Positions 1 to 6,743 of a stretch of DNA of 7,377 nucleotides are shown piece after piece. The notes under the pieces were generated by a model, which worked only from the letters and a program-made list of their open reading frames with translations, was not told the DNA's origin and ran no database searches. Position numbers and translations under genes: made by a program. Source of the DNA: UBA1181 sp963654355 (GTDB lineage: Bacteria; Bacteroidota; Bacteroidia; Bacteroidales; Paludibacteraceae); the NCBI GenBank assembly GCA_963654355.1, contig CAVKBM010000195.1, positions 1 to 7,377 on the forward strand. The letters are read 5' to 3'. Within the stretch, counting starts at the first letter, position 1. Every line of letters begins with the position of its first letter.

Positions 1-101
1 CTAATGGAGACCATGGCGTGCCGCCAGACGAGACGCGTAAGCCGGAATGGTATGATGGGATCTACAATTACCTTAAAGAGATTGGTATACCTGAAATATA
101 A
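1..101 (+). CDS. C-terminal end of an unidentified protein (partial, 5' end outside window)
   Basis: An open frame enters from the left edge, with its first full codon at position 3, and ends with TAA at 99-101. It gives 32 residues beginning NGDHGVPPDETRKPEW and ending LKEIGIPEI. The tail is rich in charged and aromatic residues (EWYDGIYNYLKEIGIPEI) and looks like the helical end of a soluble protein. I do not recognise the family from this fragment. The next gene starts only 5 bases after the stop, so the two are probably co-transcribed. If the neighbour is a restriction-type DNA reader, this could be the end of a modification or restriction enzyme, but nothing in the fragment proves that. 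The reading frame is convincing because it stays open from the edge with sensible composition. Confidence 0.6.
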   Translation, partial: NGDHGVPPDETRKPEWYDGIYNYLKEIGIPEI

Positions 102-106
102 TCGGT

Positions 107-673
107 ATGATGGAAGTTAGACACTATATAGACGCATTCTCCTCTTTGCACACCGCAAAGGTGAAGGGACACAATGCTCCTCATAAGGCAGTATTGCTAC
201 TGGCAATCATCGATCTTATAGAGGAGGACTTTATAATGACTCCATACATTGACCTGACAGATGAACTGAACGAGAAATTTAATGACATCTGGCATAGATA
301 CCTTGGAACGTCTAGCATCTTCACGCCCGACATCTGCAAGCCGTACTTCCACATGCAGCACGAATCTTTTTGGAGATTAGTAGAAAATAACGAGGTAATT
401 CGTGGCATGGTTGCTGAACCCAATCCCTGGGTACAGGTGAAGAAAGAACGAAAAGATTTGCCGAAAGGAAGTTATTCCGTTCAAGCCATGCGCCGTGCCT
501 TCGCTTACGCAGAGATAGACGAAACGCTCTTCCAACTCTTACAAAATGCAGATGCAAGGGCGATGCTTCGTGTGGTACTCATCAATACGTATTTGGCTAA
601 CCAGCCCACCAAGACGATGCCGAGTCTAAACTCCCTGATAGCGGCATTGCCTTTGCTGGCGTTGGTGGCATAG
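107..673 (+). CDS. Putative DNA-recognition protein, ScoMcrA/HNH-restriction N-terminal-domain-like, no nuclease domain
   Basis: This is a 188-aa soluble protein with start ATG 107 (a second ATG at 110 is equally possible). Residues 21-38 (GHNAPHKAVLLLAIIDLI) match a signature I associate with the N-terminal recognition domain of ScoMcrA-like and related HNH restriction proteins, some of which bind phosphorothioated or otherwise modified DNA. A second typical block, KPYFHMQHESFWRLV, lies at residues 78-92. Residues 130-165 (DETLFQLLQNADARAMLRVVLINTYL) form the helical end of this domain type. In the family a C-terminal HNH endonuclease commonly follows. Here the protein ends after about 20 further residues with a hydrophobic LLALVA tail and no His-Asn-His motif, so it is either a stand-alone reader or a shortened relative. 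It sits 5 bases behind the upstream gene, and GC content is near 50%, higher than in the genes that follow. Its being a gene is secure; the domain name comes from recall and is moderately sure; the ligand is unknown. Confidence 0.7.
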   Translation: MMEVRHYIDAFSSLHTAKVKGHNAPHKAVLLLAIIDLIEEDFIMTPYIDLTDELNEKFNDIWHRYLGTSSIFTPDICKPYFHMQHESFWRLVENNEVIRGMVAEPNPWVQVKKERKDLPKGSYSVQAMRRAFAYAEIDETLFQLLQNADARAMLRVVLINTYLANQPTKTMPSLNSLIAALPLLALVA

Positions 674-688
674 TATAGAAAATTAGGA

Positions 689-710
689 CATGCTTTTCCT
701 TCAAAGCATG
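689..710 (+). terminator. Short hairpin between the 188-aa gene and the GHKL ATPase gene
   Basis: A perfect 8-bp inverted repeat, CATGCTTT (689-696) and AAAGCATG (703-710), encloses a 6-base loop. It begins 15 bases after the stop codon of the upstream gene, where a terminator would lie. No run of T follows the stem (the next bases are acacaaattt) and the stem is only moderately stable. It could be a weak terminator, an mRNA-processing or stability element, or a palindromic operator for the downstream operon. The role is not decided by the sequence. Confidence 0.35.
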
Positions 711-745
711 ACACAAATTTGGATATAAAAATTAAAGAACGGTTT

Positions 746-1855
746 ATGACGAAACTCCGCGAAACAGAGAAAAAAGTACGTAGGAATATAGCTGAAAAGC
801 AATTGCGCCTGCGTATACGTTCCAAAGCCAAGAAAAAGGCAAAACGTAAGAGATTACTTGGACTTTCAAAAGCTCAAGTAAAGGCATTGCGTGAAAGAGA
901 ACACACGCAACAAATAATAAATAAAGCTTTTGTTTCCTATAAACATGTCAAAGCACCCACATGCCTTTCTATGATTGAGAATACAGAAAAAACTCTTGCC
1001 TTTATAAGTGAGTTAGAAAGGTCGCTTGAAAAGCAAGAAAAGGTATTTGTTGTGCTAAAGAACGTCGAAAAAATTGCAAGTGGTGCAATTGTTGTTCTCT
1101 TGTCTATAATGATTAAATACAAAGACAAAGGAATTGCGTTTAATGGTGATCATCCAAAAAATGCCGCAGCGAGACAATACCTTATCAATTCTGGTTTTTT
1201 CGGACAACTATACAAACAAGACGATTCGTATTCGATTCGTGAACGACACGGAATATTTACTCATGCGGATAAAGTTGTGGACTCTAATTTATCGAATGAA
1301 CTGATTTACAAGGTGTCAAAACTAATATGGGGTAAACCATATAGATGTACAGGAGTTCAGCAGGTATACATTGAACTGATGCAGAACACAAATAATCACG
1401 CATCTATGCATGGTCCAAATGAACATCATTGGTACACGACCGTAACATATAATAAGGAGAAAAACAAAGCTTGCTTCTCTTTCATCGATTACGGGGTTGG
1501 AATTATACAAAGTATCAATAAAAATGAAAAAGGTAAATTTTGGAATGTATTATCCAAAATCATGAGCGTATTAAAACCGAAGGATAATGGCGACTTTTTA
1601 AGACTACTTCTGAATGGTAGTGTCCACAAAACTGCTACTGGACAATACTATCGAGGAAAAGGTCTGCCTGGTGTATATAATGCATTCGAAAAGGACAAAA
1701 TATCCAACTTGGTTATAATAACAAATGATGCTTTTGCTGATTGCTCAAGGAATAATTACAAAACATTAAAAAACAAATTTGAAGGTACATATATTTATTG
1801 GGAACTTAATTCAAACAACAAAAAATTGCCATATGATTACAATATCAATAGCTAA
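746..1855 (+). CDS. GHKL-family ATP-binding protein with N-terminal STAS-like region
   Basis: With ATG 746 the protein has 369 aa; a TTG at 719 would add nine residues. Residues 9-36 are strikingly basic (KKVRR, KAKKKAKRKR) and probably form a coiled coil or nucleic-acid-binding tail. Residues 100-152 resemble a STAS-like beta-alpha unit (VFVVLKNVEKIASGAIVVLL, then FNGDHPKN...LINSGFF). The C-terminal half is a GHKL (histidine kinase/Hsp90/MutL-type) ATPase. The N box is E210-x3-N214-x3-H218-A219, the G1 box is D248-Y-G-V-G252, and the G2 box is R303-G-K-G-L-P-G309. There is no histidine-phosphotransfer domain and no membrane segment, so it is more like an SpoIIAB/RsbW-type switch kinase or a nucleotide-gated regulator than a classical sensor kinase. 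It overlaps the DUF4325 gene by 23 bases, which implies translational coupling and probably physical partnership. The ATPase fold is sure; the biological role is inferred. Confidence 0.88.
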   Translation: MTKLRETEKKVRRNIAEKQLRLRIRSKAKKKAKRKRLLGLSKAQVKALREREHTQQIINKAFVSYKHVKAPTCLSMIENTEKTLAFISELERSLEKQEKVFVVLKNVEKIASGAIVVLLSIMIKYKDKGIAFNGDHPKNAAARQYLINSGFFGQLYKQDDSYSIRERHGIFTHADKVVDSNLSNELIYKVSKLIWGKPYRCTGVQQVYIELMQNTNNHASMHGPNEHHWYTTVTYNKEKNKACFSFIDYGVGIIQSINKNEKGKFWNVLSKIMSVLKPKDNGDFLRLLLNGSVHKTATGQYYRGKGLPGVYNAFEKDKISNLVIITNDAFADCSRNNYKTLKNKFEGTYIYWELNSNNKKLPYDYNINS

Positions 1856-2171
1856 TAATTTTAGCAGAATACCGGGAGCTCGTTTTCCTCAAGAAGGAAA
1901 TTTTTCTGGTCAAGAATTCAGAACAACTGTTTTGCGTCCAAACTTAGAAAAAGCAATTAAAGAAAAAACGAAATTGCAAGTTATACTTGATGGAACTGCA
2001 GGGTTAGGTACATCATTTCTTGAAGAGTCTTTTGGTGGGCTCATTAGGAATGACGGATTCAAGTATGATGTTATTATGCAAACAATCGAATTTGTCTCAG
2101 AAGAAGATGATGAGTACATAGAAGAAATTAATGAATACCTCAAGGCTGCCTATGAACAAAAGAACAATTAA
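1833..2171 (+). CDS. STAS-like DUF4325 family protein
   Basis: This is a 112-aa soluble protein. The start at ATG 1833 is preferred over ATG 1779 because the product MITISIANNFSRIPGARF begins directly with the family's first beta strand and matches its usual size; the longer form would add 18 residues buried in the preceding gene. Family landmarks are PGAR at residues 14-17, SGQEFR at 25-30, LDGTAGLG at 52-59, and TSFLEESFGGLIR at 60-72. The D53-G-T-A-G-L-G stretch parallels the DSSGLG segment of the SpoIIAA anti-sigma antagonist that contains its phosphorylated serine, so Thr55 or the nearby Thr60/Ser61 could be a phosphorylation site (inference). The C-terminus is acidic (SEEDDEYIEEINEYL). 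The gene overlaps the GHKL ATPase gene by 23 bases and the membrane-protein gene by 20. Such ATPase/STAS pairs are expected to form a partner-switching regulatory unit; what they regulate is not shown here. Confidence 0.85.
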   Translation: MITISIANNFSRIPGARFPQEGNFSGQEFRTTVLRPNLEKAIKEKTKLQVILDGTAGLGTSFLEESFGGLIRNDGFKYDVIMQTIEFVSEEDDEYIEEINEYLKAAYEQKNN

Positions 2172-2760
2172 AATTGTTGTCTGTATTATTTCATTTTTCT
2201 GCGGGCTTTTCTTACGTAGTTGGTGGGAATTTGGCACTCTAAGTCTAGATACAAAAGTTAATGTACTGGACGCGATATCTTTGGTTGTTACAGTTGTTGT
2301 CGGTATATACATCGCAAAGATTCTCGAGAAAGAGGTTCAAGATAAGCGAATAGAAAAGGATATGTATCTGTCTCGAATAAAATCCATAGAACAGGTTTTA
2401 TCAGATATTGAAACTACTATTGGAAAATCCAAAGGGGATAATGTATACTATTTACACATTAATAATATGATTCATCAATGTAGATTAAAGAAGAATCACA
2501 TTTTTGACTCCTTGGGGAAAATAGTAACTGATAAGAATAAAGAGACTTTAAAAGATTACGATAGTAAAATTAAGTCAGAAATGAAACTTCTGAAGGTGTT
2601 TCTTACTCAGACAACTATAGATGAAAGCGATAATCCTTCTGCCAAAATGGTAAATAATATGGTTTGCTATTCACCAGATCGAGTTATAGAAATTATAAAT
2701 TCAATAAATTCTATAGAAAATTTATTCTTTGACCTCAAGGTAATAATAAACCATTTATAA
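2152..2760 (+). CDS. Small membrane protein with two predicted N-terminal transmembrane helices
   Basis: With ATG 2152 the protein has 202 aa; an in-frame ATG at 2131 would add seven residues. The 2152 start gives a charged MNKRTIK head directly before the first hydrophobic helix (about residues 6-22, IVVCIISFFCGLFL). A short loop with WWEF leads to a second helix (about 39-58, VLDAISLVVTVVVGIYIAKIL). From residue 59 onward it is hydrophilic, lysine/glutamate-rich and mostly helical (EKEVQDKRIEKD...), probably cytosolic and partly coiled-coil. I recognise no named family. The gene overlaps the DUF4325 gene by 20 bases and is one of the most AT-rich stretches of the window; the last 60 bases are about 20% GC. 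Being the only membrane protein, encoded directly after a GHKL/STAS switch, it is the obvious candidate for that module's output, either a membrane-disrupting effector or a membrane anchor. That role is inference. Confidence 0.75.
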   Translation: MNKRTIKIVVCIISFFCGLFLRSWWEFGTLSLDTKVNVLDAISLVVTVVVGIYIAKILEKEVQDKRIEKDMYLSRIKSIEQVLSDIETTIGKSKGDNVYYLHINNMIHQCRLKKNHIFDSLGKIVTDKNKETLKDYDSKIKSEMKLLKVFLTQTTIDESDNPSAKMVNNMVCYSPDRVIEIINSINSIENLFFDLKVIINHL

Positions 2761-2772
2761 TAACACATAGAA

Positions 2773-4287
2773 ATGGCTCAATACAAGACATCTGACATAA
2801 CGAACATCTTTTGGGCAATGAATGATGGCTTTAAGGCAGGACGAGACCCTATGGGGGTACAGAACAGTTCTGTTGCTACATATAGTTGCTTATTACCGGG
2901 TATGACCAATCTTACAGGTCATATCAGATACTATAGTCTATATTGTTGGCTGCTCAAAAAGTATGATGACTTGGAGAAAAACGCCCAATCGGACTTACAT
3001 CAATACAATTTTATCCGTAGAGCAGAACTCATTATGGCTTTCGTCATGAAAGACCAGAATGTGAATTCTGTAGTTGGCGCATATTATGTGTCAACACATA
3101 GAGACAATATAGATAACGATGGTTATTATGATATTGCGGGCGGAGCCGATTATGAGAACAAAGATAGATATTGGACATTCAAAAGCGGTGCTTTCGGCCA
3201 ATATTACCTCGGTTCACTTATACATTATGGATTAGTAAAGGTTGAGGAAAATCGGTTTTATCTGCGTGATAACGGCAAAGCACTCGCTTCTTCTTTTGTA
3301 GATAGTGTTGATGAAAACATAAGAGAATTGTTCTTGGACTGTATTCTTGATGGGAATATTTCTGAAGACGAGATAATTGAACTTCTACCGATTGGACTTC
3401 ATCAAGTAGTTGTTGATTCAGAAGAATGGAAATCGTTGAACGAACTATTGATACAAATAGACGAAGGTGGCAGTTCGCTAAGACGGCAAACCGTCTATCT
3501 GATGCTGAAAGACATCAAAGCAGGTGTATCCTTTTCTGATTATTTGAAGCATCGCTTCGAGTCGTATCACGATAATGATTGTGAAGCTGCATTCGGATGG
3601 TACTTTTATTACTTGTGTGAGATTTTGCATTATATCATTGAAACTATCTTCTGCTTTATCCTCAATGAAATTGATGAACAGAAGAATCCTCTTGTAGAAG
3701 TCTTGTTGGAAAAATCAACCCAAGATATCCTTTCCTATTTGGAGGAAGAGCAGTTGTATTCAGACGTCGCAGAATGGATGGATGATTGTGAAGAGACTAT
3801 CGTAATACAGTTTAAAGAAATTCGGGATTCGATAAAGAACCAAGATTATGCAAAAGCGGTAGCCATATCACTACCTCTTCTTTTATGTCTATACAACGAA
3901 TATGGTAAGAAGAAAGAAGTCATTGATGATTTTGAAAAGAAATATGACCTAAAAAGACAGAGAGGAATTCTAAGCAAAGGATTAGACAGTTATGTAAAAT
4001 GTTATCTGTCTCTCACTCCTAGGGACTACATCTTGGCTTTAATAAAGCAAGTAATGAACGAGCATACGGTCGTCGCAGTAGCAAAGATGGGCAACAGTAA
4101 TGTTGATTTGCGTAAATTTCTATTGGAAAATGGACATGCTGTTTTAGTAGAACAACGATATCCCAACTTGACATCTCCCCGTATAGAGTCATTGCATAAT
4201 TTCCTGATAGATATGGGATATATAGCAAAGGACAATACACTTACAACTGTAGCTAAACAATTCATTGAAGAATATGGAAAAGAATGA
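2773..4287 (+). CDS. Uncharacterised 504-aa protein, DUF6361-reminiscent, partner of PLD-family protein
   Basis: This soluble protein starts at ATG 2773, 12 bases after the preceding stop and with no evident Shine-Dalgarno sequence. The N-terminus carries D25-P-M-G28 and then LLPGMTNLTGHIRYYSLYCW (residues 40-59). This pattern (leucine-rich, PG, T, RYY, aromatic/Trp) recalls the LLPGTS...RARYF pattern of DUF6361 proteins found beside phospholipase D-like and helicase genes in defence islands. That resemblance is from memory and may reflect only a distant relation. The middle (about residues 130-180) has tyrosine-rich segments (GYYDIAGG, FGQYYLGSLIHYGLV) resembling a winged-helix or scaffold region. 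The rest is acidic and helical, ending in a small region with HNFLIDMGYIAKDNTLTTVA that looks like a winged-helix tail. No catalytic motif is apparent. It overlaps the PLD gene by 14 bases, so equimolar co-translation and complex formation are likely. Its being a gene is certain; the function is unknown. Confidence 0.8.
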   Translation: MAQYKTSDITNIFWAMNDGFKAGRDPMGVQNSSVATYSCLLPGMTNLTGHIRYYSLYCWLLKKYDDLEKNAQSDLHQYNFIRRAELIMAFVMKDQNVNSVVGAYYVSTHRDNIDNDGYYDIAGGADYENKDRYWTFKSGAFGQYYLGSLIHYGLVKVEENRFYLRDNGKALASSFVDSVDENIRELFLDCILDGNISEDEIIELLPIGLHQVVVDSEEWKSLNELLIQIDEGGSSLRRQTVYLMLKDIKAGVSFSDYLKHRFESYHDNDCEAAFGWYFYYLCEILHYIIETIFCFILNEIDEQKNPLVEVLLEKSTQDILSYLEEEQLYSDVAEWMDDCEETIVIQFKEIRDSIKNQDYAKAVAISLPLLLCLYNEYGKKKEVIDDFEKKYDLKRQRGILSKGLDSYVKCYLSLTPRDYILALIKQVMNEHTVVAVAKMGNSNVDLRKFLLENGHAVLVEQRYPNLTSPRIESLHNFLIDMGYIAKDNTLTTVAKQFIEEYGKE

Positions 4288-6661
4288 ACATATAATATTT
4301 CAAGACATCCCTTCTGGCAGAATGGGTGGAATGTTCCATTCTGCCATATTGACGACCTATGCAATCGACTTGGTACATTTTGATGCATACATCCGTAATG
4401 TATTGCATCGGAAACAAATAAGTAGCATCAACATTCTTGTTGATAGAGACCAATTAGACAAGGCTCTACAATACGTTAGTCCTGGATGTTTATATAATGC
4501 AGGCAATGATTATTGTATTTCCAACATCAGCGCAAGCGGTGTGTTTCATCCCAAAATCAACTTTTTTGTCGGTGATGATGCTGTATTGGTACTGGTAGGG
4601 TCTGGAAATCTTACAGTAACAGGACACGGGAAAAATCATGAAGCATTCTCGGGCTTTATGATTAACCATGATAATGACGCTCAACGTCCTTTGATTGAGG
4701 AGTGTTGGGCTTATCTTAAACGGTTTGCTTCTCAAGCCGGTAAATTTGAGAAGCAACGAATTTTGCAGGAAATTCCCGAGAACTGCAATGTTCTAAACGA
4801 TGATTATATCTTCAAACCGCATTCGTATTGCGACATAAACGATAAACTTCATGCCGCATTACTATACAACGAAGACGGAGATAGTATCTTTTCACAGATA
4901 TCACGACTTGTTCCTGTCGAAGATGTTGATAAGATAACGGTGCTCAGTCCTTTTTTTGATGACAATGGGGCAGCGTTGGAAAATCTATTGCAATTATGTC
5001 CACACGCAAAGATGGATGTCTTGATACAAGAGGATTGTGCATTACCGCCTTACAAGATGCAAGATACGAATCGTATATGCTTTTTTGATTTTGACGAGAC
5101 CAAACGGGGGAAGGTTGGTATAAAGAACTATGAAAGAGTGGCCCATGCCAAAGTTCTCGTGTTTCATACAAATACAATAGAATATTGTGTTGTGGGAAGC
5201 GCAAATGCAACTATGGCAGGGTTGGGCACAATGGGAAGAAGAGGAAGAAATGAAGAGTTCTGCGTATTGTATGCTTCTGATTCAATGAACTACCTTAATC
5301 AACTTGGACTTAAACCTGCAAAGCGTCATGTTATTGACCATACGCAACTGGAGTCTACAAGAACTGCCAAAGTCTCAGACACTAAAGCAACTTTAAAATT
5401 GATTAGTGCCAATAGAGAGAATGGTTATCTTACTATTGTTGTTTCTGACATGAAAGTTTTGCCTGAAACTTTTTCGGTAATAGTTGAGGGTAGAAATGGA
5501 AAAGACACATTTGTTGATTACAGAACAGATAAAAATACAATTCAGGTAGAACTAAATGCAATTGGGAAAGCGGATGTAGGCATCTGCTATATTGAAAGTT
5601 TTGAAGGTAGCGTCTTGTCTAATAAGATTCTAATAAATAATATCGAGGAACTTGAAACGACAAATCCGTCCCCAACTGTAAGAATGTTGAATCGTTTCGT
5701 TTCCAAAATCGAAACCGATGGCTATAATGGACTGGATGTAATAGACATGCTTACAGATGTCATGTTCAATGTGGCAGATGAAGACAATGAAATAGAATAT
5801 GGAAACAGGGTTAAGTCATCTTCAAAAGGTTTGGAGAAGACAAAAGAGAATGTATTGCCAGCAATTGAGTATAATTCTGAATACGACAATGATGATGCGG
5901 CATCCTCAAGAAATTCCAAAAAAGATTATGCTTCTCGGCTCATTGAATGCATAGAAGAGAGCATTCGACTTACACTAAGGAAACTTGAAGATGAAGGCAA
6001 AGACGAGGAAGAAGAAGCTGATAGTCAAACAAGTCACGAACGTGTTTATGATGATAGTGTTTCGGAAGTATTTGAAGATGATATAGATATCCTTATAGAC
6101 AAGTCATCAAAAGTCCTCGGAAGCTATCAAAAATTGTTGCGTAGAAAATTATATCTGTGCAAGACAAGTAATGGAAAATTGTCAAAAAACGATTTGAACT
6201 TTTTCTCTCTTTCATACTTTTCAGCTATGGAGATTTGCTACCTCAAACGCTTTATGTATGAGTTTGACACTGCTAATAAAATGGAACTATCATATTTGCA
6301 GAAGAAATTGTATGATGGACTTGACGGTGTAATGGAGCGTCTTGGAATAGACGTATTTGCAGAGTTTTGCCAATTCTGTAAACTTTACGGGATGGAGGCC
6401 AAACGAAAAGCAGAATTTAGCCAATCAATCTCACGTATGATGAGATATGCATTGGTGTTTGTCACCTTCATACATCGACAAAGCCAGCCATACTATTGGA
6501 ACAAAATTTTGTACTCAATGAAAGAGGTGGTGCATGTGTTTGGTATGCCTGTAAAAGAAGAGCTTAATGCTTCGTTGCAGCCGTTAATGAAACGATATGA
6601 TTATGCATTCAAGTTCTCTTACATTGAAAAGGCAGTAAAACAAATGGAAATTGATTGGTAG
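4274..6661 (+). CDS. Phospholipase D superfamily protein with two HxK half-sites, probable nuclease
   Basis: With ATG 4274 the protein has 795 aa; a TTG at 4265 is a possible but less likely start. Two PLD half-sites are intact. The first has H92-P-K94, G109-S-G-N112-L-T and, just after, NHEAF. The second has H291-A-K293, G308-S-A-N311-A-T and R325-N-E-E328-F. Both have the His, Lys, Asn and Glu expected of the PLD active site; neither has the Asp of the strict HxKx4D form, as in many PLD-type nucleases. One chain could therefore form a complete active site through a covalent histidine intermediate. There is no signal peptide or membrane helix, so it acts in the cytosol. Beyond the catalytic region come a probable beta domain (about 360-450), a very acidic low-complexity linker (573-613, DEGKDEEEEADSQ), and a helical C-terminal domain rich in Tyr, Phe and Leu. 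The gene overlaps its 504-aa partner gene by 14 bases. DNA or RNA cleavage is inferred from family and context; a lipid substrate is much less likely. Confidence 0.88.
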   Translation: MEKNEHIIFQDIPSGRMGGMFHSAILTTYAIDLVHFDAYIRNVLHRKQISSINILVDRDQLDKALQYVSPGCLYNAGNDYCISNISASGVFHPKINFFVGDDAVLVLVGSGNLTVTGHGKNHEAFSGFMINHDNDAQRPLIEECWAYLKRFASQAGKFEKQRILQEIPENCNVLNDDYIFKPHSYCDINDKLHAALLYNEDGDSIFSQISRLVPVEDVDKITVLSPFFDDNGAALENLLQLCPHAKMDVLIQEDCALPPYKMQDTNRICFFDFDETKRGKVGIKNYERVAHAKVLVFHTNTIEYCVVGSANATMAGLGTMGRRGRNEEFCVLYASDSMNYLNQLGLKPAKRHVIDHTQLESTRTAKVSDTKATLKLISANRENGYLTIVVSDMKVLPETFSVIVEGRNGKDTFVDYRTDKNTIQVELNAIGKADVGICYIESFEGSVLSNKILINNIEELETTNPSPTVRMLNRFVSKIETDGYNGLDVIDMLTDVMFNVADEDNEIEYGNRVKSSSKGLEKTKENVLPAIEYNSEYDNDDAASSRNSKKDYASRLIECIEESIRLTLRKLEDEGKDEEEEADSQTSHERVYDDSVSEVFEDDIDILIDKSSKVLGSYQKLLRRKLYLCKTSNGKLSKNDLNFFSLSYFSAMEICYLKRFMYEFDTANKMELSYLQKKLYDGLDGVMERLGIDVFAEFCQFCKLYGMEAKRKAEFSQSISRMMRYALVFVTFIHRQSQPYYWNKILYSMKEVVHVFGMPVKEELNASLQPLMKRYDYAFKFSYIEKAVKQMEIDW
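4315..4346 (+). repeat. Strong inverted repeat just inside the PLD gene
   Basis: A perfect 11-bp inverted repeat, TGGCAGAATGG (4315-4325) and CCATTCTGCCA (4336-4346), is separated by a 10-base loop, with a possible G-U pair extending it inward. It covers codons 14-25 of the PLD-family gene, which encode SGRMGGMFHSAI, and starts 41 bases after the chosen ATG. In the transcript it would fold into a stable hairpin close to the initiation region. It could tune translation or ribosome pausing, or be a protein-binding palindrome, or be coincidental with the coded residues. Confidence 0.6.
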
Positions 6662-6743
6662 AAAATATGAACTTACCACAAAGCCAAGAAATGCCAACCC
6701 AGTTAATACAGAAATAGATCAAAGAACAAAAAGACAACGCTAT
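6662..6743 (+). other. 82-base gap between PLD gene and serpin gene
   Basis: This is the longest intergenic gap in the window. It is A-rich and contains no hairpin, T run or clear Bacteroidota promoter (-33 TTTG with -7 TAnnTTTG) that I can see. It holds a 16-codon ATG frame (6667-6717) that I do not regard as a gene. In the serpin frame the gap is fully open (back to a stop at 6636-6638) but has no ATG, and it codes only hydrophilic residues, so no signal peptide is hidden here. Absence of a terminator leaves read-through from the PLD gene into the serpin gene plausible. Confidence 0.45.

Noticed and set aside
714..721. CAAATTTG as a Bacteroidota -7 promoter element (TAnnTTTG) for the ATPase operon
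   Set aside because: It matches five of six fixed positions but has no convincing -33 TTTG at the right distance, so it is not listed as a promoter.
505..831. Reverse-strand open frame of 108 codons across the 188-aa gene end and the ATPase gene start
   Set aside because: It spans two well-supported forward genes and the composition is that of an antisense shadow.
1779..1832. Upstream ATG for the DUF4325 gene giving a 130-aa product
   Set aside because: The 18 extra residues are encoded inside the ATPase gene and do not fit the family's N-terminus; ATG 1833 gives a product that begins with the first conserved strand.
4026..4388. Reverse-strand open frame of 120 codons across the overlap of the 504-aa and PLD genes
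   Set aside because: It is antisense to two strong forward genes, has a Cys/Ser-rich composition and shows no motif.
676..6666. 8-base direct repeat TAGAAAAT at 676-683 and 6659-6666, as possible target-site duplication around the AT-rich block
   Set aside because: An 8-base A/T-rich match is expected by chance in this composition; no terminal inverted repeats or transposase/integrase accompany it.
6667..6717. 16-codon ATG frame in the gap before the serpin gene
   Set aside because: It is too short, has no ribosome-binding signal, and its product (MNLPQSQEMPTQLIQK) has no recognisable feature; a leader peptide cannot be argued without a following attenuator hairpin.
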